64,000 bases of DNA, from NCBI RefSeq assembly GCF_001688725.2, contig NZ_CP015401.2, positions 2,356,001-2,420,000 of the forward strand, given 5' to 3'. This DNA comes from Bacteroides caecimuris (GTDB lineage Bacteria; Bacteroidota; Bacteroidia; Bacteroidales; Bacteroidaceae). The position numbers and the translations under genes are program-made. A model generated the notes under the pieces. The model had not been told where the DNA came from, searched no databases, and saw nothing but the letters and a program-made list of their open reading frames with translations. Numbering within the stretch: position 1 is the stretch's first letter; each line of letters opens with the position of its first letter. Positions 53,832 to 63,263 of the stretch are shown one piece after another.

Positions 53832-56800
53832 ATGAAGAAACAAGAACTTTTTAACAACGTAACAGAAGGATCCCCTTACCAACGACAGCCCAAACAGATG
53901 GGCTTGTACAATGCGGCATACGAACACGATGCCTGCGGTGTTGGTATGCTGGTAAACATTCATGGAGAAAAGTCACACGACATTGTTGAGTCGGCTTTAA
54001 AGGTATTAGAGAACATGCGCCACCGCGGCGCCGAAGGTGCGGATAACAAAACCGGCGACGGTGCAGGTATCATGTTGCAAATTCCGCATGAGTTTATTTT
54101 ATTGCAAGGTATTCCTGTACCCGAAAAAGGACGGTACGGCACAGGATTGTTATTTTTGCCGAAAAATGAAAAAGACCAGGCAGCCATTTTAAGTATCATT
54201 ATTGAAGAAATTGAAAAAGAAGGACTCACATTGATGCATCTGCGCAATGTGCCCACCTGCCCTGAAATTCTAGGAGAATCCGCTCTGGCAAACGAACCAG
54301 ACATCAAGCAAGTATTCATCACCGGATTTACGGAAACGGAAACTGCCGACCGGAAGTTATATCTGATCCGGAAAAGAATCGAGAATAAGGTCAGACTGTC
54401 ATCCATTCCGACAAAGGACGATTTTTATATTGTTTCGCTTTCTACAAAAAGCATTATATATAAAGGTATGCTTTCGTCGTTGCAACTGCGCAACTACTAT
54501 CCGGACCTGACGAATAGCTATTTTACCAGCGGACTGGCACTGGTGCACTCCCGTTTCAGTACCAACACATTCCCTACATGGGGATTGGCACAACCATTCC
54601 GCCTTCTGGCACACAACGGTGAAATCAACACGATCCGTGGTAACCGCGGATGGATGGAAGCCCGCGAAAGCGTACTCTCCACTCCTACCTTGGGTGACAT
54701 AAAAGAACTTCGCCCGATTATACAACCGGGCATGAGCGACAGTGCTTCCCTGGATAATGTACTGGAGTTCCTGGTGATGTCGGGGTTGAGCCTGCCACAC
54801 GCTATGGCTATGCTCGTGCCGGAATCTTTCAACGAAAAGAATCCCATCAGCGAAGATCTGAAATCATTCTACGAATACCATTCTATTCTGATGGAACCGT
54901 GGGACGGACCGGCTGCACTTCTCTTCAGTGACGGACGATTTGCCGGAGGTATGCTCGACCGTAACGGTCTGCGCCCTGCCCGTTATCTGATTACTAAAAA
55001 CGATATGATGGTAGTGGCTTCGGAAGTCGGTGTGATGGATTTCGAACCGGGAGACATCAAAGAAAAAGGCCGCTTACAGCCCGGTAAGATTTTGCTAGTA
55101 GATACGGAAAAAGGTGAAATTTATTATGATGGCGAACTGAAAAAACAGTTGGCTGAAGCCAAACCTTACCGCACCTGGTTGTCTACGAACCGAATCGAAC
55201 TGGATGAACTGAAGAGCGGACGCAAAGTACCTCATCATGTAGAAAACTACGACTGTATGCTTCGCACTTTCGGCTACTCCAAAGAGGATATCGAAAAACT
55301 GATTATGCCGATGGCAAGCACCGGAGCAGAACCGATCCATTCAATGGGTAATGATACTCCGTTAGCTGTACTTTCGGATAAGCCGCAATTGCTTTACAAC
55401 TATTTCCGGCAGCAATTTGCACAAGTGACCAATCCTCCCATCGACCCGCTCCGCGAAGAACTGGTGATGTCATTAACAGAATACATCGGGGCAGTCGGCA
55501 TGAATATTCTGACACCCAGCGAGAGTCATTGCAAAATGGTCCGCCTGAATCATCCGATTTTGAGCAACACACAACTGGATATTCTTTGTAATATCCGCTA
55601 TAAAGGCTTCAAAACGGTCAAACTGCCCATGTTATTTGAAGCAGCGAAAGGGAAAGCCGGATTGCAGGAGGCACTGAACAGCCTCTGTAAAATGGCGGAA
55701 GAATCTGTGACGGAAGGCGTAAACTACATTGTCCTGACCGACCGTGACGTAGATATTACCCATGCCGCTATTCCTTCATTGCTGGCGGTAAGCGCCGTTC
55801 ATCACCACCTGATTTCAGTCGGCAAACGTGTACAAACAGCATTGATTGTAGAAAGCGGTGAAATACGTGAGGTGATGCACGCTGCGTTATTACTGGGGTT
55901 CGGAGCAAGTGCCCTGAATCCTTACATGGCATTCGCCGTTCTCGACCGCTTGGTTAAAGACAGGGATATTCAGTTGGATTATGCTACTGCTGAAAAGAAT
56001 TATATCAAATCCATCTGCAAAGGCTTGTTTAAAATCATGAGTAAAATGGGAATCTCTACCATCCGCTCTTATCGTGGCGCAAAGATCTTCGAAGCTGTCG
56101 GTTTGAGCGAAGAATTGAGTAAGACCTATTTCGGTGGACTCGGTTCGCCCATCGGAGGTATTCGTCTAGAAGAAATAGCTAGAGATGCCATTGCTTTCCA
56201 TGAGGAAGGATTTGAAAAAATCAGAAATGGAAATGAAGAAACACAGAGTAATTCTCCATCTTCTACTTCCAACTTTCCATTATTAAAAAACAACGGTTTG
56301 TATGCCTTCCGCAAAGACGGAGAAAAGCACGCATGGAATCCGGAAACAATCAGTACGCTGCAATTGGCTACACGGCTGGGGAGTTACAAGAAATTTAAAG
56401 AATACACTCATCTGGTAGACGAAAAAGAGAAGCCTATTTTCCTTCGTGACTTCCTGGGATTCCGTCGTAATCCGATTTCGATCGATCAGGTAGAACCGGT
56501 GGAAAACATTCTGCATCGTTTCGTCACGGGAGCCATGTCTTTTGGTTCTATCAGCAAAGAGGCTCATGAGGCAATGGCTATTGCCATGAATAGAATTCAC
56601 GGACGCAGTAATACCGGTGAAGGTGGCGAGGACGCTGCCCGTTTCCAACCGCTACCCGATGGCAGTTCCTTACGAAGTGCAATCAAGCAGGTGGCTTCCG
56701 GACGTTTCGGTGTAACGGCAGAATATCTGGTTAATGCGGATGAGATTCAGATTAAGATAGCACAGGGGGCAAAGCCGGGTGAAGGCGGACAACTTCCGGG

Positions 56801-58427
56801 ATTTAAAGTGAATGATGTGATTGCAAAAACACGCCATTCCATTCCGGGAATTTCACTGATTTCTCCCCCACCTCATCATGATATTTATTCGATTGAGGAT
56901 TTGGCACAATTAATCTTCGATCTGAAAAATGTAAATCCACAGGCTAAAATCAGTGTGAAACTGGTAGCAGAAAGCGGTGTCGGTACAATTGCCGCCGGGG
57001 TGGCAAAAGCAAAGGCAGACCTGATTGTCATCTCCGGTGCTGAAGGGGGCACAGGTGCTTCTCCGGCTTCTTCTATCCGTTATGCGGGCATCTCACCGGA
57101 ATTGGGATTGAGCGAGACACAACAAACATTGGTTTTGAACGGACTTCGTGGTCAAGTAGTTCTGCAAGCCGACGGACAACTGAAAACCGGACGTGACATC
57201 ATCTTAATGGCACTAATGGGTGCTGAAGAATATGGCTTCGCCACCTCGGCATTGATTGTATTAGGATGTGTAATGATGCGCAAATGCCATCAGAATACTT
57301 GTCCGGTGGGAGTTGCCACACAGAATGAGGAATTACGTAAACGCTTTCATGGGCGTAGTGAATATTTGGTAAATTTCTTCACATTCCTAGCGCAGGAGGT
57401 CCGCGAGCATTTGGCCGAAATGGGATTCACCAGAATGGATGATATTATCGGGCGCACAGACTTGATCGAACGCAAATCCGTTGTCAACGACCCGAATCCG
57501 AAACATGCGTTAATCGACTTCACCAAATTGCTGGCACGCATTGATAACAACGCGGCTATCCGCCATGTCATCGATCAGGATCACGGTGTTTCTACTGTAA
57601 AGGATGTAACCCTCATTGATGCGGCACAGGAAGCTATTGAACATGAGAAAGAGATTTCTTTAGAATATACGATTGCCAATACAGACCGTGCAATAGGTGC
57701 GATGCTATCCGGAGTGATTGCCAAGAAATACGGTGCCAAAGGATTGCCGGAACATACGCTGAATGTGAAGTTCAAAGGCTCGGCAGGTCAGTCTTTCGGG
57801 GCTTTCCTCGTACCGGGAGTTAACTTTAAACTGGAAGGTGAAGCAAACGATTATCTGGGTAAAGGATTGAGCGGCGGACGCATCTCCGTATTGCCTCCTA
57901 TCCGTAGCAACTTCGAAGCCGAAAAGAATACAATTGCCGGTAATACCTTACTTTATGGAGCAACAAGCGGTGAAGTATATATCAACGGGCGTGTAGGAGA
58001 ACGTTTCGCAGTTCGTAACTCCGGTGCAGTTGCCGTAGTGGAAGGTGTGGGCGACCATTGTTGCGAATACATGACAGGAGGTCGTGTGGTAGTCCTCGGG
58101 CAAACCGGACGTAACTTTGCAGCTGGTATGAGTGGTGGTGTGGCTTATGTATGGAACAAGGATGGTAACTTCGATTATTTCTGCAACATGGAAATGGTGG
58201 AACTATCACTCATCGAAGAAGCCAGCTACCGGAAAGAACTACACGAACTAATCCGCCAACATTATCTGTACACAGGCTCAAAACTAGCCCGTACCATGCT
58301 TGACAACTGGAATCATTATGCAGACCAGTTCATCCAAGTAGTACCCATCGAATACAAAAAAGTATTGCAGGAGGAACAGATGAGAAAATTACAACAAAAA
58401 ATTGCAGACATGCAAAGAGACTATTAG
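53832..58427 (+). CDS. gltB: Glutamate synthase, large subunit
   Basis: A 1531-residue GltB, which makes glutamate from glutamine and 2-oxoglutarate. The Ntn amidotransferase domain starts at Cys35 (EHDACGVGML) after a propeptide. A central domain follows, then the FMN-binding synthase domain (GAMSFGSISKEAHEA near 897; SGAEGGTGASP near 1067). The Fe-S cysteines are in MRKCHQNTCPVGVA (near 1150). The C-terminal GXGXG beta-helix has GEANDYLGKGLSGGRI and YMTGGRVVVLG. A serine/asparagine-rich linker (about 800-818) looks like an insertion. Its small-subunit gene follows 121 bp later. Confidence 0.97.
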   Translation: MKKQELFNNVTEGSPYQRQPKQMGLYNAAYEHDACGVGMLVNIHGEKSHDIVESALKVLENMRHRGAEGADNKTGDGAGIMLQIPHEFILLQGIPVPEKGRYGTGLLFLPKNEKDQAAILSIIIEEIEKEGLTLMHLRNVPTCPEILGESALANEPDIKQVFITGFTETETADRKLYLIRKRIENKVRLSSIPTKDDFYIVSLSTKSIIYKGMLSSLQLRNYYPDLTNSYFTSGLALVHSRFSTNTFPTWGLAQPFRLLAHNGEINTIRGNRGWMEARESVLSTPTLGDIKELRPIIQPGMSDSASLDNVLEFLVMSGLSLPHAMAMLVPESFNEKNPISEDLKSFYEYHSILMEPWDGPAALLFSDGRFAGGMLDRNGLRPARYLITKNDMMVVASEVGVMDFEPGDIKEKGRLQPGKILLVDTEKGEIYYDGELKKQLAEAKPYRTWLSTNRIELDELKSGRKVPHHVENYDCMLRTFGYSKEDIEKLIMPMASTGAEPIHSMGNDTPLAVLSDKPQLLYNYFRQQFAQVTNPPIDPLREELVMSLTEYIGAVGMNILTPSESHCKMVRLNHPILSNTQLDILCNIRYKGFKTVKLPMLFEAAKGKAGLQEALNSLCKMAEESVTEGVNYIVLTDRDVDITHAAIPSLLAVSAVHHHLISVGKRVQTALIVESGEIREVMHAALLLGFGASALNPYMAFAVLDRLVKDRDIQLDYATAEKNYIKSICKGLFKIMSKMGISTIRSYRGAKIFEAVGLSEELSKTYFGGLGSPIGGIRLEEIARDAIAFHEEGFEKIRNGNEETQSNSPSSTSNFPLLKNNGLYAFRKDGEKHAWNPETISTLQLATRLGSYKKFKEYTHLVDEKEKPIFLRDFLGFRRNPISIDQVEPVENILHRFVTGAMSFGSISKEAHEAMAIAMNRIHGRSNTGEGGEDAARFQPLPDGSSLRSAIKQVASGRFGVTAEYLVNADEIQIKIAQGAKPGEGGQLPGFKVNDVIAKTRHSIPGISLISPPPHHDIYSIEDLAQLIFDLKNVNPQAKISVKLVAESGVGTIAAGVAKAKADLIVISGAEGGTGASPASSIRYAGISPELGLSETQQTLVLNGLRGQVVLQADGQLKTGRDIILMALMGAEEYGFATSALIVLGCVMMRKCHQNTCPVGVATQNEELRKRFHGRSEYLVNFFTFLAQEVREHLAEMGFTRMDDIIGRTDLIERKSVVNDPNPKHALIDFTKLLARIDNNAAIRHVIDQDHGVSTVKDVTLIDAAQEAIEHEKEISLEYTIANTDRAIGAMLSGVIAKKYGAKGLPEHTLNVKFKGSAGQSFGAFLVPGVNFKLEGEANDYLGKGLSGGRISVLPPIRSNFEAEKNTIAGNTLLYGATSGEVYINGRVGERFAVRNSGAVAVVEGVGDHCCEYMTGGRVVVLGQTGRNFAAGMSGGVAYVWNKDGNFDYFCNMEMVELSLIEEASYRKELHELIRQHYLYTGSKLARTMLDNWNHYADQFIQVVPIEYKKVLQEEQMRKLQQKIADMQRDY

Positions 58428-58428
58428 A

Positions 58429-58548
58429 TTTACAATTTGACTATTTACAATTTACTATTTGAATGTATAGTCTGTAAATAGTCAAATAGCAAATGACATG
58501 ATAGTCTATAAATAGTAAATAGTAAATCGTCAAATAGTAAATAACAAG
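58429..58548. repeat. AT-rich inverted repeat between gltB and gltD
   Basis: TTGACTATTTACAATTTACTATTTG-like units (58437-58462) face TAGTAAATAGTAAATCGTCAAATAG-like units (58515-58545), with a further pair inside. Same family as 51505-51612. It fills almost the whole gltB-gltD gap. Confidence 0.7.
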
Positions 58549-59889
58549 ATGGGAGATCCTAAAGCATTTCTAAATATACCTCGACAAGAGGCGGGATACC
58601 GCCCTGTAAACGAGCGAATCGCTGACTATAGTCAGGTAGAACAGACTTTGAATACAAACAGCCGTAAATTGCAGGCGTCACGCTGCATGGATTGCGGTGT
58701 ACCTTTCTGTCATTGGGCATGCCCGATAGGAAATAAACAACCGGAATGGCAGGATGCATTATACAGGGGAAAATGGAAGGAGGCATACGAAGTATTGTCG
58801 TCTACTTGTGATTTTCCGGAATTTACGGGACGTATTTGTCCTGCTCTTTGCGAGAAATCGTGTGTGTTGAAACTTTCCTGCGATCAGCCGGTGACTATTC
58901 GCGAGAATGAAGCAGCTATCGTGGAAGCGGCTTTTCGTGAAGGATATATACAGGTAAAGACACCGAGAAGAAACGGAAAGAAAGTGGCGGTGATTGGTGC
59001 GGGTCCTGCCGGATTGGTGGTGGCTAATCAGCTGAATTTAAAAGGATATAGCGTTACTTTATTCGATAAGGATGAAGCGCCCGGAGGGTTATTACGGTTC
59101 GGTATTCCTAATTTCAAACTGGATAAGAATGTGATTGACCGACGGATGAAGATATTGGCTGCAGAAGGAATACAGTTTGAAATGGGAGTAGAAATAGACG
59201 TCAATCATTTACCGGAAGGATTCGACGCTTACTGCATCTGTACCGGAACGCCGACTGCACGTGATTTGAGTATTCCGGGACGTGAACTGAAAGGCATCCA
59301 TTTCGCACTTGAAATGCTGGCACAGCAGAACAGGATTCTGGCAGGACAGACTTTCCCAAAAGATAAATTGGTGAATGCCAAAGGCAAAAAAGTACTTGTG
59401 ATAGGTGGCGGAGATACCGGTTCCGACTGCATCGGAACCAGTGTGAGACAGGGAGCCGCCAGTGTCACTCAAATCGAAATCATGCCGAAACCTCCTGTCG
59501 GCTACAATCCGGCTACTCCTTGGCCACAATGGCCGGCAGTCTTCAAAACGACTTCCAGCCATGAAGAAGGTTGTACACGCCGCTGGTGCCTGGCTTCCAA
59601 TCAGTTCCTCGGAAAGAATGGGAAAGTGACAGGTGTAGAAGTGGAAGAAGTGGAATGGATTCCAGCAGCAGACGGCGGACGTCCCACGATGAAACCAACA
59701 GGGAAGAAGGAAGTCATCGAAGCTGATATGGTATTATTGGCGATGGGATTCCTGAAACCGGAGCAACCGAAATTTGCAAAGAATGTATTCCTAGCCGGTG
59801 ATGCCGAGACTGGTGCCAGCCTGGTGGTACGCGCCATGGCGGGAGGACGAAAGGCTGCTGCGGAAATAGATGCTTATCTAATACAATAA
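58549..59889 (+). CDS. gltD: Glutamate synthase, small subunit
   Basis: A 446-residue GltD that passes NADPH electrons through FAD and Fe-S clusters to GltB. The N-terminal cysteine motifs are CMDCGVPFCHWACPIGN (near residue 43) and CPALCEKSCVL (near 100). An FAD dinucleotide loop is at VAVIGAGPAGLVVANQL (near 146), and an NADPH loop at VLVIGGGDTGSDCIG (near 283). The final VFLAGDAETGASLVVRAMAGGRKAAAEI binds FAD. It probably shares a transcript with gltB and asnB. Confidence 0.97.
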   Translation: MGDPKAFLNIPRQEAGYRPVNERIADYSQVEQTLNTNSRKLQASRCMDCGVPFCHWACPIGNKQPEWQDALYRGKWKEAYEVLSSTCDFPEFTGRICPALCEKSCVLKLSCDQPVTIRENEAAIVEAAFREGYIQVKTPRRNGKKVAVIGAGPAGLVVANQLNLKGYSVTLFDKDEAPGGLLRFGIPNFKLDKNVIDRRMKILAAEGIQFEMGVEIDVNHLPEGFDAYCICTGTPTARDLSIPGRELKGIHFALEMLAQQNRILAGQTFPKDKLVNAKGKKVLVIGGGDTGSDCIGTSVRQGAASVTQIEIMPKPPVGYNPATPWPQWPAVFKTTSSHEEGCTRRWCLASNQFLGKNGKVTGVEVEEVEWIPAADGGRPTMKPTGKKEVIEADMVLLAMGFLKPEQPKFAKNVFLAGDAETGASLVVRAMAGGRKAAAEIDAYLIQ

Positions 59890-59932
59890 GTTTTGCAACA
59901 GTGTACAACAAGAAGCTCGATTGCTATTACCG

Positions 59933-60024
59933 ATTCGTTCCATATCTGTGGAACTAAAGGATAACAGATATGGAACTAAAGGGAAACAGTTGTGGAACTA
60001 AACGATAACAATTATGGAACGAAT
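59933..60024. repeat. 22-bp tandem repeat array flanked by a 12-bp inverted repeat
   Basis: TGGAAC starts at 59949, 59971, 59993 and 60015, exactly 22 bp apart; the first three continue as CTAAAG/CTAAAG/CTAAAC. ATTCGTTCCATA (59933-59944) and its inverse (60013-60024) flank the array. It lies between gltD and asnB. Confidence 0.8.
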
Positions 60025-60103
60025 TAAGAATAGCTAGTCAGCTTCTTAGAAATAGCGAATAAACAATCAACAGATTACATTACCCCCTCTAAAAATTAAA
60101 GTT

Positions 60104-61771
60104 ATGTGTGGAATAGCAGGTATACTCAACATCAAAGTTCAAACGAAAGAACTAAGAGATAAAGCACTGAAAATGGCCCAGAAGATCCGTCATCGCGGAC
60201 CGGACTGGAGCGGAATCTATGTAGGCGGAAGTGCCATCCTGGCACACGAACGTCTTTCTATTGTCGACCCGCAGAGTGGCGGACAACCGTTATACTCTCC
60301 CGATCGTAAGCAGGTGCTCGCCGTCAACGGTGAGATTTACAATCACCGTGATATTCGCGCTAAATATGCGGGAAAATATAACTTTCAGACTGGAAGTGAC
60401 TGTGAGGTAATTCTTGCCCTTTACAAAGATAAAGGCATCCATTTTTTGGAAGATATCAGCGGTATCTTCGCTTTCGTGCTTTATGATGAGGAAAAGGATG
60501 AATTTCTGATTGCCCGCGATCCGATAGGGGTTATTCCTTTATATATAGGAAAAGATAAAGAGGGAAAAATCTACTTCGGCAGCGAGTTGAAAGCTCTCGA
60601 AGGATTTTGTGACGAATATGAAGTATTCCTTCCCGGACATTATTTCTATAGTAAAGAGGGAAAAATGAAACGTTGGTATTCGCGCGACTGGACAGAATAT
60701 GAAACCGTCAAAGAGAATGATGCACAAACCGAGGATGTGAAAGTGGCATTGGAAGAGGCTGTGCACCGCCAGTTAATGAGTGACGTACCGTATGGAGTGT
60801 TGCTTTCGGGCGGGTTGGATAGTTCCGTTATCTCTGCCATTGCCAAAAAATATGCGGCAAAACGTATAGAAACAGACGGTGCAAGCGATGCGTGGTGGCC
60901 TCAACTCCACTCTTTCGCCATCGGTCTAAAGGGCGCGCCCGATTTGATTAAAGCGCGTGAGGTAGCCGAATATATCGGTACCGTCCATCATGAGATCAAC
61001 TACACCGTTCAGGAGGGGCTGGACGCCCTGCGTGATGTTATTTATTTCATCGAGACGTATGATGTAACTACCGTACGCGCTTCCACTCCCATGTATTTAT
61101 TGGCGCGTGTCATTAAATCAATGGGGATCAAAATGGTGTTGAGCGGTGAAGGTGCCGATGAAGTTTTCGGGGGGTATCTGTATTTCCACAAGGCCCCTAC
61201 TCCACAGGCATTTCACGAAGAAACAGTACGTAAACTTTCAAAGTTGCACATGTACGATTGCCTCCGTGCCAATAAAAGTTTGTCAGCATGGGGAGTAGAA
61301 GGACGCGTCCCTTTCCTTGATAAAGAATTTCTCGACGTGGCAATGAACCTGAACCCGAAAGCTAAAATGTGCCCCGGAAAAAACATCGAGAAACGAATTG
61401 TTCGCGAAGCCTTTGCCGATATGTTACCGGAAAGTGTGGCTTGGAGACAGAAAGAGCAGTTCAGTGACGGTGTAGGATATTCATGGATTGACACATTGAG
61501 AGAGATCACAGCAGCTGCCGTGAGCGATGAGCAAATGGAACATGCTGCCGAACGTTTCCCCATCAATACGCCACAAAACAAAGAAGAGTACTACTATCGT
61601 AGCATTTTCGAAGAGCATTTCCCCAGTGAAAGTGCAGCACGCACCGTCCCCAGTGTTCCGAGTGTAGCCTGCTCCACAGCAGAAGCTCTGGCATGGGATA
61701 TCGCTTTCAGAAATCTGAACGAACCTAGCGGACGTGCAGTGAAAGGAATACATGAAGAGGCTTATACCTGA
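60104..61771 (+). CDS. asnB: Asparagine synthase B (glutamine-hydrolysing)
   Basis: A 555-residue AsnB, matching the E. coli length of 554. The Ntn glutaminase domain begins at Cys2 (MCGIAGIL) with RHRGPDWSG, HERLSIVD and NGEIYNH. The synthetase domain has the pyrophosphate loop LLSGGLDSSVISAIA (near 232), then VLSGEGADEVFGGY (near 345) and EGRVPFLDKEFLDVAM. It makes asparagine from aspartate, ATP and glutamine ammonia. No promoter box is seen directly upstream, so it likely belongs to the gltBD transcript; a strong terminator follows. Confidence 0.97.
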   Translation: MCGIAGILNIKVQTKELRDKALKMAQKIRHRGPDWSGIYVGGSAILAHERLSIVDPQSGGQPLYSPDRKQVLAVNGEIYNHRDIRAKYAGKYNFQTGSDCEVILALYKDKGIHFLEDISGIFAFVLYDEEKDEFLIARDPIGVIPLYIGKDKEGKIYFGSELKALEGFCDEYEVFLPGHYFYSKEGKMKRWYSRDWTEYETVKENDAQTEDVKVALEEAVHRQLMSDVPYGVLLSGGLDSSVISAIAKKYAAKRIETDGASDAWWPQLHSFAIGLKGAPDLIKAREVAEYIGTVHHEINYTVQEGLDALRDVIYFIETYDVTTVRASTPMYLLARVIKSMGIKMVLSGEGADEVFGGYLYFHKAPTPQAFHEETVRKLSKLHMYDCLRANKSLSAWGVEGRVPFLDKEFLDVAMNLNPKAKMCPGKNIEKRIVREAFADMLPESVAWRQKEQFSDGVGYSWIDTLREITAAAVSDEQMEHAAERFPINTPQNKEEYYYRSIFEEHFPSESAARTVPSVPSVACSTAEALAWDIAFRNLNEPSGRAVKGIHEEAYT

Positions 61772-61896
61772 TTAATAGAAGAGTGACAAACTCCTTTTGT
61801 GCAAACTATCAGACGCGTCCGGAGAATGTTTTTATGACAGACAGTTTTATTTTTGACACTCTTTTGTTACATTTCTATTCTAAAATCCCAAGAATT

Positions 61897-61946
61897 AACG
61901 CAGATTAGCATATTATCGGCTGATTTGCGTTATCTTTTTTATAATT
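61897..61946 (+). terminator. Terminator after asnB
   Basis: Arms 61897-61909 (AACGCAGATTAGC) and 61919-61931 pair at 11 of 13 positions around a 9-nt loop, then ATCTTTTTT. It lies 125 bp after the stop and overlaps the next promoter. Confidence 0.75.
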
Positions 61947-61949
61947 TTG
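61942..61949 (+). promoter_or_regulatory. -7 box of the GDPD gene
   Basis: TAATTTTG, 46 bp upstream of the ATG; no -33 at normal spacing. Confidence 0.5.
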
Positions 61950-61995
61950 AGGCCAAACCCAATTAAATCTATCAAACTTTTAAAAGACCAAACAA

Positions 61996-62763
61996 ATGAA
62001 TTTAAAAAAAATGATGATGGCTTCTGCCCTTCTAATGGCTGCTTGCTGTATGCAGGCACAGACAAAAGTGATAGCTCACCGTGGTTTCTGGAAAATTCCG
62101 GGATCATCGCAGAACAGTATTTCATCACTTCTAAAAGCAGATTCCATCGGTTGTTACGGTTCAGAATTTGACGTATGGATCGCGAAGGATAACAAATTAG
62201 TGGTTAACCATGATCCCGTATATAAGATGAGGCCGATGGAATATTCCAAAAGTAATGCACTGACCGGACTTAAATTATCCAACGGAGAGAACTTACCCAG
62301 CCTAGAACAGTATCTGGAAACCGGAAAAAACTGTAAAACCCAATTGATTCTCGAGCTGAAAGCACATAGCAATAAAAAACGTGAAACCAAAGCCGTACAA
62401 GGAATCGTTGCCATGGTAAAGAAAATGGGACTGGAAAACCGTATGGAATATATCACGTTCTCTCTACATGCCATGAAAGAGTTTATCCGTCTGGCTCCTG
62501 CCGGTACTCCGGTATATTACCTTAACGGGGAACTGTCTCCCAAAGAGCTGAAAGAACTGGGTGCTGCCGGTCTGGACTATCACATGGGAGTGATTAAGAA
62601 ACACCCCGAATGGATCAAAGAAGCTCACAACCTTGGCTTGAAAGTTAACGTATGGACAGTAGACGAAGTAGAAGATATGAAATGGCTGATCGAACAAAAG
62701 GTAGATTTCATCACCACTAACGAGCCGATCATCTTACAGGAAGAACTTAAAAAACTTCAATAA
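61996..62763 (+). CDS. Glycerophosphodiester phosphodiesterase family protein
   Basis: A 255-residue exported enzyme with a signal peptide (about 1-22, ending MQAQ; a Cys pair at 17-18 is a possible lipobox). The GDPD barrel motifs are VIAHRGFW at the start, GSEFDVWIAKDNKLVVNHD (catalytic E, D and H, about 52-70), LILELKA near 116 and the C-terminal VNVWTVDEVEDMKWLIEQKVDFITTNEP. Relatives cleave glycerophosphodiesters to glycerol-3-phosphate and an alcohol. It is a single-gene unit with its own promoter box. Confidence 0.93.
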   Translation: MNLKKMMMASALLMAACCMQAQTKVIAHRGFWKIPGSSQNSISSLLKADSIGCYGSEFDVWIAKDNKLVVNHDPVYKMRPMEYSKSNALTGLKLSNGENLPSLEQYLETGKNCKTQLILELKAHSNKKRETKAVQGIVAMVKKMGLENRMEYITFSLHAMKEFIRLAPAGTPVYYLNGELSPKELKELGAAGLDYHMGVIKKHPEWIKEAHNLGLKVNVWTVDEVEDMKWLIEQKVDFITTNEPIILQEELKKLQ

Positions 62764-62800
62764 GAAAAAATATTCACATATTAAAGAATTTAATATCTGG

Positions 62801-62893
62801 CTTTAAGGAAACGAAATCTTCCTTTAAAAGAAACAGATTGTTTCTCGGTGTCAAACGGGTGTTTCCTTTAATAGGAAACACCCGTTTCTTTAA
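62801..62893. repeat. CTTTAA array with about 22-bp period
   Basis: CTTTAA cores start at 62801, 62822, 62866 and 62888 (steps of 21, 44 and 22 bp). It is similar in spacing and core to the arrays at 33857 and 59933, and overlaps the hairpin at 62853-62887. Confidence 0.6.
62853..62892 (+). terminator. Strong hairpin, probable terminator of the GDPD gene
   Basis: Perfect 15-bp arms AAACGGGTGTTTCCT (62853-62867) and inverse (62873-62887), 5-nt loop, followed by CTTTA. Confidence 0.7.
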
Positions 62894-63207
62894 ATGAAAA
62901 ATACTCTTCAAAACATTACGCGAACAATATGATAGAGAAATAAGGATTCCCACTTTCATATCGTCAAAAGAAAAAAGATATATTTCTTGTTTTTATAACT
63001 GGTTTTATGGATTATCAGGACTAAATATTCTTCATATATTATGAAAGAATATGCAAGGCAATTCGTTCAAATAACAGTTTGTTAATATATGAATATATAT
63101 AATTCTAATTTATAACTAAACATAGCTGCATAAAAGGCAATTATAAGCTCACAAAAAATTAATAGAGATTAGACATACTTTTCAATAAAATATAAATCAA
63201 AAAGTCA

Positions 63208-63215
63208 TATCTTTG
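63208..63215 (+). promoter_or_regulatory. -7 box of dapF
   Basis: TATCTTTG, 48 bp upstream of the ATG; -33 not clear. Confidence 0.6.
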
Positions 63216-63263
63216 CATTGCAATAAGACAAAAGGATACAACAATCAATAAATACCAATCAAA

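Larger units (their letters stand above)
62764..63207. other. Intergenic region between GDPD and dapF
   Basis: About 440 bp with no gene. The first 130 bp hold a 22-bp-period array and a strong hairpin; from about 62900 to the dapF promoter the sequence is plain AT-rich DNA in which I see nothing. Confidence 0.6.

Noticed and set aside
59949..60022. Possible mini CRISPR array (regular short repeats)
   Set aside because: The period is 22 bp in total with no room for spacers, and no cas gene is present.
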